Assembly (NCBI GenBank): GCA_043808235.1
Contig: JAZDFC010000056.1
Coordinates: 1 to 28,488, forward strand
DNA length: 28,488 bases
Direction of reading: 5' to 3'
Origin: JAZDFC01 sp043808235
GTDB taxonomy: Bacteria > Bacteroidota > Ignavibacteria > Ignavibacteriales > Melioribacteraceae
In this document: positions 9,069 to 16,188 of the stretch, one piece after another
How positions within the stretch are numbered: the first letter of the stretch is position 1
How the letters are laid out: each line of letters begins with the position of its first letter
Position numbers and translations under genes: made by a program
Notes under the pieces: model-generated
What the model saw: the letters and a program-made list of their open reading frames with translations, nothing else
Database searches by the model: none
Told to the model about the DNA's origin: nothing

Positions 9069-10061
9069 ATGTTTGTAGATTATGCAGAAGTTTATATTAA
9101 AGCTGGCGACGGCGGTAATGGCGCTGTTGCTTTTAGAAGAGAAAAATATGTTCCCAAAGGCGGACCAGCCGGCGGTAATGGAGGTAAGGGAGGCGATATT
9201 ATTTTCAAAACGGATAGTAATCTTCACACATTGTTGGATTTCCGTTATAAAAAAAAATATGAAGCCAGCAAAGGACAGAATGGAGCTAACTCATTAAAGG
9301 ATGGAAAAAACGGTGAAGATATTATTGTAAAAGTCCCGGTAGGCACAATAATTAAGGATAAAGAATCGGGGAGAGTATTATATGATTTGAGCGAAGAAAG
9401 GAATGAGTTTATTGTCGGCCAGGGTGGAAGAGGTGGTAAAGGAAACAGCAATTTTGCGACATCAACGAATCAAACTCCACGATTTGCCGAAGATGGTAAA
9501 CCGGGTGAAGAAAGAAATCTTATTCTCGAATTAAAATTAATTGCTGATGTTGGGTTGGTTGGGTTTCCCAATGCAGGCAAGTCAACATTGATATCTGTTA
9601 TCTCAGCAGCTAAGCCAAAAATTGCGGATTATCCTTTCACAACTTTGCAACCAAATCTCGGTATTGTGCGATACAAAGATTACCGAAGTTTTACCGTTGC
9701 GGATATCCCCGGAATTATTGAAGGCGCCTCTCAAGGTAAGGGATTGGGATTAAAATTTTTACGCCACATTGAACGGACAAAAATTCTTTTAATTATGATC
9801 GACATTTCTGCGGAGAATATTAAAGAACAGTACAAAACATTATTGAACGAACTTGAAAGCTACAGTAAAGTTTTAGCTGCGAAGAAAAAGTTTATTGCAC
9901 TTACAAAAACTGATCTTGTTGAGGAAGCAGAGAAAAAGAAACTAAGCAAAACTAAAATAGCTTCATATAAAGGGAAGATTTTAGCTTTTTCCGCAATAAG
10001 CGGTGACGGTATCCAGGAATTATTGGACTTTTTATGGAAAGAACTTTCGGAAGCCGAATAA
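9069..10061 (+). CDS. obgE: Obg-family GTPase (ObgE/CgtA)
   Basis: This 330-aa protein is an Obg GTPase, a conserved factor in large-subunit ribosome assembly and stringent/growth control. Residues 1-158 form the glycine-rich Obg fold (KAGDGGNGAVAFRREKYVPK, GGPAGGNGGKGGDI, GQGGRGGKGNSNFATSTNQ). Residues 159-330 are the G domain: G1 GFPNAGKST (165-173), G2 TT (191-192), G3 DIPG (212-215), G4 TKTD (279-282) and G5 SAISGDG (308-314). The variable C-terminal extension found in E. coli (about 390 aa) is absent, as in many short Obg proteins. The start codon is 2 bp after the stop of the acidic-protein gene, with AGG five bases before the ATG, and the 3' end overlaps the permease gene by 28 bp. These three genes are probably co-transcribed. 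Confidence 0.98.
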   Translation: MFVDYAEVYIKAGDGGNGAVAFRREKYVPKGGPAGGNGGKGGDIIFKTDSNLHTLLDFRYKKKYEASKGQNGANSLKDGKNGEDIIVKVPVGTIIKDKESGRVLYDLSEERNEFIVGQGGRGGKGNSNFATSTNQTPRFAEDGKPGEERNLILELKLIADVGLVGFPNAGKSTLISVISAAKPKIADYPFTTLQPNLGIVRYKDYRSFTVADIPGIIEGASQGKGLGLKFLRHIERTKILLIMIDISAENIKEQYKTLLNELESYSKVLAAKKKFIALTKTDLVEEAEKKKLSKTKIASYKGKILAFSAISGDGIQELLDFLWKELSEAE

Positions 10062-11035
10062 ATATTTTCTTCCTTAAAATATTTCTTCTGTTTTTATTTA
10101 CGACTTTAACCGCTTTTGTTTGTCTTTTAATTGGCACTATCGATATTTCAATTTCAGAGCTTTTCAAAATTCTTTTTGGCAAAGAAAGCGCTTCCGGATT
10201 ATCACAAATAATTCTTGAAATTCGCTTACCAAGAATTTTACTTGCAATTGCTGTCGGCGGAGGCCTCTCTGTAGCAGGTGCGGTTTTCCAATCGATACTA
10301 TTAAATCCGCTTGCCGAGCCTTACATTCTTGGTATATCAAGCGGCGGAACATTTGGTGCCGTATTGGCAATGCTTCTCGGTTTATCATTCTGGATCGTTC
10401 AGATTTCTGCTTTTAGCGGAGCCATAATTGTCGTGTTCCTGGTATTTGTGCTTGGAAGAAGATTCGGCGAAATTGAACCGAATGTTTTGCTGCTTTCAGG
10501 TGTGATGGTTGGAGCTTTTTTTGCAGCTGTAATTTTATTAATGGTAACAATGCTGGGAGAATCTCTCCGCACTGCTGTGTTGTGGCTGATCGGGAATTTA
10601 TCGACAGCCAAAAAAGATTCTGTTTACATTGTTCTCCCATTGAGTATAATCTTTTCATTTATCCTATCGATAAACGGACAAAAATTTAATGTTTTATCCC
10701 TCGGAACCGAAACCGCACAGCACCTTGGTATCGATACTAAATTTGTTAAAAATTTTGCTTACATAATTTCCAGCTTATTAATCGGCAGCATCGTATCGGT
10801 AAGCGGAATAATTGGTTTTGTTGGATTAATTGTGCCTCACTCTTGCCGGATGATTTTCGGATCGGATAACAAGATAGTAATTCCGGCGTCGTTTTTTATC
10901 GGGGCATCCTATCTTGTAATTGCCGATACAATTGCTCGTACAATAATTTCACCTTCCGAGATTCCGGTTGGCGCTGTCACAGCGATAATCGGCGCGCCGG
11001 TGTTTGTTTACTTACTCCGGAAGAGATGGAGTTAA
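10034..11035 (+). CDS. FecCD/BtuC-family ABC transporter permease
   Basis: This 333-aa, very hydrophobic protein has about nine or ten predicted membrane helices. It matches the FecCD (BtuC/FhuB) permease family of siderophore, haem and cobalamin importers. Recognisable motifs are RLPRILLAIAVGGGLS, NPLAEPYILGISSGG, the LSLGTETAQHLGID coupling segment and GFVGLIVPHSCRMIFG. The length is normal and the C-terminus ends cleanly. It starts 28 bp inside obgE, so translation is probably coupled. The usual partners, a FecE-type ATPase and a periplasmic binding protein, are not in this window, and a RAYT transposase follows directly. Substrate cannot be assigned: iron-siderophore and corrinoid are both possible. 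Confidence 0.93.
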   Translation: MERTFGSRINIFFLKIFLLFLFTTLTAFVCLLIGTIDISISELFKILFGKESASGLSQIILEIRLPRILLAIAVGGGLSVAGAVFQSILLNPLAEPYILGISSGGTFGAVLAMLLGLSFWIVQISAFSGAIIVVFLVFVLGRRFGEIEPNVLLLSGVMVGAFFAAVILLMVTMLGESLRTAVLWLIGNLSTAKKDSVYIVLPLSIIFSFILSINGQKFNVLSLGTETAQHLGIDTKFVKNFAYIISSLLIGSIVSVSGIIGFVGLIVPHSCRMIFGSDNKIVIPASFFIGASYLVIADTIARTIISPSEIPVGAVTAIIGAPVFVYLLRKRWS

Positions 11036-11038
11036 CTC

Positions 11039-11065
11039 GTATCGCAGAATATTATTCTGCGATAC
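11039..11065. repeat. Perfect 12-bp palindrome with 3-nt loop, upstream of the RAYT gene
   Basis: GTATCGCAGAAT (11039-11050) and ATTCTGCGATAC (11054-11065) are exact reverse complements around the loop ATT. There is no T-tract on either side, so a terminator is unlikely. Its geometry (12-bp stem, 3-nt loop, GTA...TAC ends) is the same as that of the palindrome after the gene at 11683-11709, which suggests a REP-type recognition hairpin for the transposase. Confidence 0.7.
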
Positions 11066-11083
11066 TAAGCAAAGGATTAAAAC

Positions 11084-11686
11084 ATAGAGAAACCACATTT
11101 CCATAGACGAAACTTACCCCATCTGTATTTTAAAGACGGAACTTACTTCATAACATATCGTTTGTTTGGCAGCATGCCGAAAGCAATTCTGATTGAATTA
11201 AAAGAAAAGCTTTATTGTGACCAAAGTGAACTGTGTGAATTAGAGATATACAAATTGCAGAGTATATTAAATAAGTATGAAACGCTACTTAATAACGGTG
11301 AATATTTGCCAAAATATTTAGCCGACACATCCATTGCAGAAATATGCAAAAATACTATTCACTATTACGACGGGAATCAGTATCAGCTGATTTGTTACTG
11401 CATTATGCCTAATCATGTGCACATGGTTTTTACTTTACTTCCAGGAAACAATGGTATTTCGAAAATTATGCAGTCAATTAAAAGAGTGTCTGCTAAAAAA
11501 AGTAATGTTTTATTAAACAGATCAGGCTCGTTCTGGCAGGAAGAAAGTTACGATAGGTTTGTTCGTGACGATAAGGAATTGTTTTTTACAGTTAACTATG
11601 TGCTTGAAAATCCTGTTAAAGCTGGGCTTGTTAGGGATTGGAGAGAGTGGAAGTATACTTATTTATGTAAAGGTTATTTATTGTAG
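11084..11686 (+). CDS. REP-associated tyrosine transposase (RAYT, Y1_Tnp family)
   Basis: This is a TnpA_REP-type HUH single-strand transposase. The HUH motif reads MPNHVHMVF (H111 and H113 if read from 11084). Family signatures are FWQEESYDRFVRD and NYVLENPVKAGLV, whose tyrosines (about 156 and 172) are the candidates for the catalytic nucleophile. From the first conventional start, TTG at 11162 (or ATG at 11174), the protein lacks the family's N-terminus. The same frame upstream encodes HRRNLPHLYFKDGTYFITYR, the expected first strand, back to a stop at 11078-11080. AAAGGA (11071-11076) lies seven bases before ATA at 11084, so I take ATA as the original start, either used as such or a decayed ATG. 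Palindromes flank the gene, and its stop codon lies inside the downstream one. Function is inferred from the family: mobilising or maintaining REP hairpins. Confidence 0.85.
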   Translation: MEKPHFHRRNLPHLYFKDGTYFITYRLFGSMPKAILIELKEKLYCDQSELCELEIYKLQSILNKYETLLNNGEYLPKYLADTSIAEICKNTIHYYDGNQYQLICYCIMPNHVHMVFTLLPGNNGISKIMQSIKRVSAKKSNVLLNRSGSFWQEESYDRFVRDDKELFFTVNYVLENPVKAGLVRDWREWKYTYLCKGYLL

Positions 11687-11709
11687 GACAGATTGTAAAT
11701 CTGTCCTAC
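11683..11709. repeat. Perfect 12-bp palindrome with 3-nt loop, overlapping the RAYT stop codon
   Basis: GTAGGACAGATT (11683-11694) and AATCTGTCCTAC (11698-11709) are exact reverse complements around the loop GTA. The TAG stop of the transposase occupies 11684-11686, inside the stem. No T-tract follows in either direction, which argues against a plain bidirectional terminator. Together with 11039-11065 it brackets the RAYT gene. Confidence 0.75.
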
Positions 11710-11720
11710 GGAAAATTTAC

Positions 11721-12056
11721 TTACCTGCCTTCGCTTGCGTCGAGTAATTCTTTTCTTTTTAAAAGAGTATCTTTATCTTCGACATGATTTGGATCCGGCA
11801 CACAGCAATCAACCGGGCAAACAGCCGCGCATTGGGGCTCATCATGAAATCCAACGCATTCGGTGCATTTATCAGGAACAATATAAAAGAAATCACCGGA
11901 GAAAAATCCCGAAGCTCCGGATGGGGCAGCATCATCAGCGCCATAAGTTTTACCCCCGAGACTCCATTCAGCTCCACCTTCATAAATAGCTGTATTAGGG
12001 CATTCGGGTTCGCAGGCACCGCAATTGATGCATTCATCTGTGATCTTAATAGCCAT
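11721..12056 (-). CDS. 2[4Fe-4S] ferredoxin, chlorobial type with insertion
   Basis: This 111-aa ferredoxin carries low-potential electrons in the cytoplasm. Cluster-binding cysteines are visible as CINCGACEPECP (C9, C12, C15, C19) and CTECVGFHDEPQC plus CP (C64, C67, C76, C80), with C84/C85 in CPVDCC. The eight-residue spacing in the second cluster (CxxC-x8-CxxxCP) is typical of Chlorobi and related ferredoxins. Compared with the usual 60-80 aa, there is an extra stretch of about 25 residues between the two halves (GGAEWSLGGKTYGADDAAPS) and a charged tail. A strong ribosome binding site, AAAGGAG, sits six bases before the ATG. The gene follows the DUF309 gene by 11 bp, so the two are probably co-transcribed. 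The specific redox partner is unknown; pyruvate or 2-oxoglutarate:ferredoxin oxidoreductases are typical. Confidence 0.95.
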   Translation of the reverse strand: MAIKITDECINCGACEPECPNTAIYEGGAEWSLGGKTYGADDAAPSGASGFFSGDFFYIVPDKCTECVGFHDEPQCAAVCPVDCCVPDPNHVEDKDTLLKRKELLDASEGR

Positions 12057-12067
12057 AAAAAACTCCT

Positions 12068-12427
12068 TTATTTGTTAGAAATATTAAATTCTATTTTTGG
12101 AAAACTAATCTCCCAGGTAAATTCCTCAGAGATCGATTTCAAACAAAATTTAATTTGCTCAATGCCGAATAATAATTTTTCGACATTTACACCGTTATAT
12201 AACGGTTGATAATTCAATAATTTTTTCGTGCCTTTTCCAAATTGACTAATAGCGCCGGATTTATTTTTCGATATTGTATGAAAACAGCCGACCGAAATTT
12301 GAATTAACCCTTGCAGAAAAAGTTTGTCTTTTCTATCGGCGCTAATCCATAATTTTTCGAAAAAATCATGAGCTTCGAAAAATTCCAAATTGTTAAAGAG
12401 CGTTATTCCTTCGGAGATGTCTATCAC
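12068..12427 (-). CDS. DUF309-family protein
   Basis: This is a 119-aa, all-helical protein. GITLFNNLEFFEAHDFFEKL followed by LFLQGLIQISVGCFHTIS matches the DUF309 signature (GxxLFNxGxFxEAHExxExxW, then FLQGLIQxAxAxxH). The family is found in many bacteria and archaea; its biochemical function is unknown, and the conserved His and Glu suggest a small ligand or metal site. It sits 11 bp upstream of the ferredoxin gene and is likely transcribed with it. I see no signal peptide, so it should be cytoplasmic. Confidence 0.8.
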   Translation of the reverse strand: MIDISEGITLFNNLEFFEAHDFFEKLWISADRKDKLFLQGLIQISVGCFHTISKNKSGAISQFGKGTKKLLNYQPLYNGVNVEKLLFGIEQIKFCLKSISEEFTWEISFPKIEFNISNK

Positions 12428-12483
12428 TGCTCAGCGAATAATACTAAAAGGATGATTTAACTTCAAGGTAAATAAGATGTGAA

Positions 12484-13218
12484 TTACCATCCGCCGCTGG
12501 CTCCGCCGCCACCAAAACCGCCTCCGCCACCGCTAAATCCACCAAATCCCCCGCCACTGCTTCCTCCACCGAAACCTCCAAATCCACCGCTTCTACCGCC
12601 TCCGCCAAGCATTCCACCTAAAATAATGGGTATTGCAGAGCCTCTTCCACGACCCTTCCCAAATAACGAAATCAGAATAAAAATAGCTATTATAATCCAA
12701 ATTCCAAATCCGTTGCCATCTTTTTCTTCTGGTTTTCGTTTATATTCTCCAACAGTGGCTTTTTTAATGGCATCCAATCCGGCTAGTACACCTGAATAAT
12801 ATTCGTCTTTTTTGAAAAATGGGGTTACCTCATTTCTAATTATTGAACTACAGAGTGCATCGGGAAGAGCACCTTCCAATCCATATCCAACTTCAATTCT
12901 CATTTTGCGGTCGTTCTTTGAGACGAAAAACAGTACTCCATTGCTATTCTCTTTTGTCCCGATTTTATTTTTATCTGCAACATCGTATGTAAACATCTCG
13001 ATTGGATATCCCTCAAGTGACGATATCATCAGAAAGACTACTTGATTGGAAGTCGAATCATCAAAAATTCGGAGGTCGTTGCTTAAAAAATTTGTCTGTT
13101 CCGAAGATAAAGTTGATGTAAGATCCGTAGCGTAATATTTAAGAACGGGAATTTCAGGTTGCGAGAATGAAATTCCCGTTTGAATTAAAAATAATAACGA
13201 TATTAGTATTTTTTTCAT
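12484..13218 (-). CDS. TPM-domain membrane protein (YgcG family) with glycine-rich tail
   Basis: This is a 244-aa protein if started at the ATG at 13218. The longer frame begins at a TTG at 13233 with no ribosome binding site, so I prefer the ATG. Residues 1-20 are a signal peptide (MKKILISLLFLIQTGISFSQ). The TPM domain spans about 25-155 (NQVVFLMISSLEGYPIE, GTKENSNGVLFFVSKNDRKM, RIEVGYGLEGALPDA). A membrane helix follows (GFGIWIIIAIFILISLFG), and the C-terminus is almost pure Gly/Ser/Phe ending GASGGW. The domain faces the periplasm. Family members have been linked to phosphatase activity or photosystem repair elsewhere, but the role here is unknown. It follows the lemA-like gene by 67-82 bp, a very common pairing. 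Confidence 0.92.
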   Translation of the reverse strand: MKKILISLLFLIQTGISFSQPEIPVLKYYATDLTSTLSSEQTNFLSNDLRIFDDSTSNQVVFLMISSLEGYPIEMFTYDVADKNKIGTKENSNGVLFFVSKNDRKMRIEVGYGLEGALPDALCSSIIRNEVTPFFKKDEYYSGVLAGLDAIKKATVGEYKRKPEEKDGNGFGIWIIIAIFILISLFGKGRGRGSAIPIILGGMLGGGGRSGGFGGFGGGSSGGGFGGFSGGGGGFGGGGASGGW

Positions 13219-13300
13219 CAAAAATTTTTCCAAAACAAAAAATGTAATTCACGCAATAATAGAGAGAAGAATTACTATTTGTCTTTCGTCGTCTTATTTT

Positions 13301-13900
13301 TTAAAATTTTACTTTCGGCGCAGTATCAGAACCGGGTGCTGCTTTAAAGTATGGTTTTTCTTTAAAGCCTGTAAAGCCTGCAATGATACTTCCAGGGAAT
13401 CTTCTTATCGACGTATTAAAGGTCTGAACAACCTCGTTGTACTTTTTCCTTTCAACCGAAATTCTGTTTTCCGTTCCTTCGAGTTGAGTCTGGAGCTGGA
13501 GGAAATTTTCATTCGCTTTTAATGTTGGATAATTTTCAACAGTTACAAGCAAGCGTGATAGAGCGCTGCTTAATCCATCCTGTGCCGACTGGAACTGCTG
13601 GAATGCTTGCGGATCGGATAACATTTCCGGAGTCATTTTTATTTGATTTACTCTTGCTCTTGCTTCAGCAACATCCGTAAATGTACCTCTTTCAAATTCA
13701 GCAACTCCTTTAACGGTTTCAACTAAGTTTGGAATAAGATCGGCTCTTCTCTGGTATTGATTTTCTACCTGGCTCCATGACTGCATCACGTTTTCATCCA
13801 TGCCAACCAAATTATTATAAGCGCCGACGCCCCAGGCAATAAGAATTACTGCAAGAACAACAATTGCTCCGCAGCCGATCATCAAACCTTTGTTTTTCAT
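13301..13900 (-). CDS. lemA: LemA-family membrane protein
   Basis: This 199-aa protein has the usual LemA length. The N-terminal membrane helix (IGCGAIVVLAVILIAWGVGA) is followed by the family signature YNNLVGMDENVMQSWSQVEN, QYQRRADLIPNLVETVKGVA and, later, EGTENRISVERKKYNEVVQ. The rest is a helical bundle expected on the periplasmic side. GGAGG four bases before the ATG is a strong ribosome binding site. It is transcribed just before the TPM-domain gene; LemA/TPM pairs recur across bacteria and are thought to act together at the membrane, though the mechanism is not established. Confidence 0.95.
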   Translation of the reverse strand: MKNKGLMIGCGAIVVLAVILIAWGVGAYNNLVGMDENVMQSWSQVENQYQRRADLIPNLVETVKGVAEFERGTFTDVAEARARVNQIKMTPEMLSDPQAFQQFQSAQDGLSSALSRLLVTVENYPTLKANENFLQLQTQLEGTENRISVERKKYNEVVQTFNTSIRRFPGSIIAGFTGFKEKPYFKAAPGSDTAPKVKF

Positions 13901-13956
13901 AATACCTCCGATGTTTTTATTATAAATTTACTGAAAATCGAATTAGTTATCGTGAA

Positions 13957-14538
13957 TTAATTTTTCCCTTGATTAAAAACTTCCTGCAAAAGATCGAAAA
14001 CATCCAATTCTTTTGCCCAATGTCCCAAATATTCAATGTCCAAGGAATCGCCCTGTACTTTAATTACGCCAAGTACATCGAGCCATTGACGCTCCGAGAT
14101 TCTATCACCGGCTTTGTACCATTCAAGCTTGCTCAGAATTATGTCCTCGGGGGAACAGAGATAAACCTGCAGAGAATTTGATTCATCAAGATATTTGGCC
14201 TTTTTCCTACCAAACGATTTCAAACCATACTCATTCTCTTTTAAAATGAATACATCAACTTTCGTCATCGATTCTAAATGAATGAGATTGAATGATGATC
14301 GTCTTTTAAGGGCTTCAGTAATCATCTTTTCATCAACATAATAGTCATTACTTAATTTTTCCGTTAAAATCTTAACATGATGTATGTTCAAGTCAGTTAC
14401 AAGGTCGGCATCAAGTGTGGTTCGTGGTAATCCATAAACCGAGCTTGCGACCGAACCGCCGATGTAGTAACCTATCTTCAATTCTTCAAAGAGTTTAATA
14501 ATTGGAGACAAAGCAGCTATGATCTCAAACTGTTGCAT
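13957..14538 (-). CDS. Nucleotidyltransferase-fold protein (DUF6036/AbiEii-like)
   Basis: This 193-aa protein belongs to the nucleotidyltransferase superfamily. Visible motifs are GGS (27-29) in YYIGGSVASSVYG, the DxD pair D43/D45 in TTLDADLVTD and a third acidic residue D95 in KVDVFIL. The C-terminal helical part, SPEDIILSKLEWYKAGD and SERQWLDVLGVIKVQG, is typical of a family of stand-alone nucleotidyltransferases that sit beside a small helical protein. All three catalytic acids are present, so it is probably active. The substrate is unknown; related enzymes include toxin-type tRNA or protein nucleotidyltransferases. It overlaps the preceding small gene by 14 bp, which indicates tight coupling. 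Confidence 0.8.
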   Translation of the reverse strand: MQQFEIIAALSPIIKLFEELKIGYYIGGSVASSVYGLPRTTLDADLVTDLNIHHVKILTEKLSNDYYVDEKMITEALKRRSSFNLIHLESMTKVDVFILKENEYGLKSFGRKKAKYLDESNSLQVYLCSPEDIILSKLEWYKAGDRISERQWLDVLGVIKVQGDSLDIEYLGHWAKELDVFDLLQEVFNQGKN

Positions 14539-14791
14539 TGTTTCTCAATTCCAAATATTTCTTTAGTCTTTCAGCCATTTCATCACCGTAATTATACTTA
14601 ACAAAAAGTAAATCCAATTCGGTTTTATTTAATTTAGGATTAACCTCAGCAATAGTTCTTTTTGATAGTCGTACAAATGTTGATGACATGCTTATTAATT
14701 TCAAAAATCTTTCCTCGTCGCTCAGTTTTCCAAGCATGGTTATCCAAACTTTCTCAACTTCCGGATTTGTATCGCGTGATTGTGTTATCAT
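14525..14791 (-). CDS. Small helical protein paired with the nucleotidyltransferase
   Basis: This is an 88-aa protein if started at the ATG at 14791. A longer frame reaches 14878, but it would overlap the end of the UPF0210 gene by 64 bp, and its first 29 residues look non-native. GAAGAGAAGA precedes the chosen ATG. The sequence reads DTNPEVEKVWITMLGKLSDE, then ERFLKLISMSSTFVRLSKR, with a late NYGDEMAERLKKYL. It resembles a recurrent family of small helical proteins (DTSPEV...LLxxxSxEERLxxx...FxxxYG) that I recall next to nucleotidyltransferases. It lies immediately upstream of, and overlaps, that gene. A toxin/antitoxin-type pairing is plausible but not demonstrated. Confidence 0.75.
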   Translation of the reverse strand: MITQSRDTNPEVEKVWITMLGKLSDEERFLKLISMSSTFVRLSKRTIAEVNPKLNKTELDLLFVKYNYGDEMAERLKKYLELRNNATV

Positions 14792-14814
14792 TAGATTCTT
14801 CTCTTCGCTCAGAA

Positions 14815-16176
14815 TTAATTTGTTAAACTTCTCATCGGCGCCGGAACTCTTCCGCCGCGCAAAACTAAATTTTGACAACCAAGATTACGAACCGGCATGA
14901 TCGGCGCCGCGCCAAGCAGTCCGCCGTAATCTACAAAGTCGCCTTCTTTTTTACCATAAGCCGGAATAATTCTTACCGATGTTGTCTTATCATTTATTAC
15001 TCCGATAGCACATTCATCGGCAATAATACCGGCGATTGTAGTTGCAGGAGTATCACCGGGAATTGCAATCATATCGAGTCCAACTGAACAAACCGCAGTC
15101 ATCGCTTCGAGTTTTTCGAGCGATAAATTTCCTTTTTTCGCTGCCGCAATCATTCCCTGATCTTCGCTTACGGGAATAAAAGCGCCGCTCATTCCACCAA
15201 CCGATGTGCTTGCCATCAAGCCGGCTTTTTTTACCGAGTCGTTCAGCATTGCGAGGGCAGCAGTTGTACCGGGCGCCCCAACATCTTCAACACCCATCGC
15301 AACTAGAATATCTGCGATGCTGTCGCCGATTGCCGGGGTCGGAGCTAACGAGATATCAACAATCCCGAAAGGAATACCATGTTTTTCTGCAACCTTTCTT
15401 CCCATAAGTTCGCCTGCGCGGGTAATTTTGAATACAGTCTTTTTAATTACCTCTGCGAGTTGCTGTAAATCCACATTGCCCGCTTCTTTAATCGCATCTA
15501 ATACAACACCCGGACCACTGATCCCGACATTTAAAACAACTTCCGGTTCGGTAATACCATGGAAGGCTCCGGCGACAAATGGATTATCCTCCGGAACATT
15601 ACAGAATACTACTAACTTCGCACATCCAATCGAATCTCTGTCTTTTGTATTCTCAGCCGTCTTTTTAATTATTTCCGACATCATATTAATTGCATCCATA
15701 TTAATGCCTGCTTTTGTGGATGCGACGTTTATACTTGAGCAAACTCGTTTGGTTTGGCTTAATGCAATAGGAATTGATTTAATCAATTCGAGTTCACCGT
15801 TGGTAAATCCTTTTTGCACAAGGGCAGAATAACCTGCAATGTAATCGATACCAATTTCTTCAGCAGCTTTATCAAGAATTTCGGCAATTTGAACAAACTC
15901 ATCGGCATTACATCGATCAAAGGGAATCGAAATAGGAGTTATCGAGACACGTTTGTTCGCAATTGAAATTCCGTACCGCGATTCTACTTCTTTTGCATAT
16001 TTAACATGGTTTTTTCCATAATGTAAAATTTTATCGTATATCTTTTGCTTGGTAACTTCGATATTCCTATCGACGCAATCGCGTAAGCTGATTCCTAATG
16101 TAACTGTTCGAATGTCGAAATGTTCGACTTCCGTCATTTTTATTGTTTCAAGTATTTCCTGGAATTCGTATGGCAT
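14815..16176 (-). CDS. UPF0210 (DUF711/PFL-family) protein
   Basis: This is a 453-aa, full-length member of the UPF0210 family. Signatures include EHFDIRTVTLGISLRDCVDR, ANKRVSITPISIPFDRCNAD and the Gly/Ala-rich C-terminal half: VDISLAPTPAIGDSIADIL, VGAPGTTAALAMLNDSVKK, SVGGMSGAFIPVSEDQGMI. The last resembles the glycyl-radical/PFL-like fold that gives the family its older name. There is no obvious glycyl-radical motif, and its reaction is unknown. The protein is cytoplasmic. AGGAAAAA precedes the ATG. It sits 12 bp after the ACT-domain gene; the UPF0237 (ACT)/UPF0210 pair is a widely conserved neighbourhood, suggesting a small-molecule regulated unit. Confidence 0.95.
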   Translation of the reverse strand: MPYEFQEILETIKMTEVEHFDIRTVTLGISLRDCVDRNIEVTKQKIYDKILHYGKNHVKYAKEVESRYGISIANKRVSITPISIPFDRCNADEFVQIAEILDKAAEEIGIDYIAGYSALVQKGFTNGELELIKSIPIALSQTKRVCSSINVASTKAGINMDAINMMSEIIKKTAENTKDRDSIGCAKLVVFCNVPEDNPFVAGAFHGITEPEVVLNVGISGPGVVLDAIKEAGNVDLQQLAEVIKKTVFKITRAGELMGRKVAEKHGIPFGIVDISLAPTPAIGDSIADILVAMGVEDVGAPGTTAALAMLNDSVKKAGLMASTSVGGMSGAFIPVSEDQGMIAAAKKGNLSLEKLEAMTAVCSVGLDMIAIPGDTPATTIAGIIADECAIGVINDKTTSVRIIPAYGKKEGDFVDYGGLLGAAPIMPVRNLGCQNLVLRGGRVPAPMRSLTN

Positions 16177-16188
16177 TTTTTTCCTGTT

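Noticed and set aside
11683..11709. Palindrome as a bidirectional terminator between the RAYT and ferredoxin genes
   Set aside because: Neither strand has a U-tract after the stem, and the matching palindrome upstream of the RAYT gene points to a REP-type element instead.
11735..12209. Plus-strand frames of 84 and 141 aa
   Set aside because: They are antisense to the ferredoxin and DUF309 genes, both of which show clear family motifs.
12479..12799. Proline-rich plus-strand frame
   Set aside because: This is the reverse reading of the glycine-rich tail of the TPM-domain protein.
14792..14878. N-terminal extension of the small protein paired with the nucleotidyltransferase
   Set aside because: It would overlap the 3' end of the UPF0210 gene by 64 bp, and the family-like sequence begins at the ATG at 14791, which has its own purine-rich ribosome binding site.
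15206..15832. 208-aa open frame on the plus strand
   Set aside because: It lies entirely antisense to the UPF0210 gene, whose family motifs are clear; the plus-strand translation has no recognisable motif.
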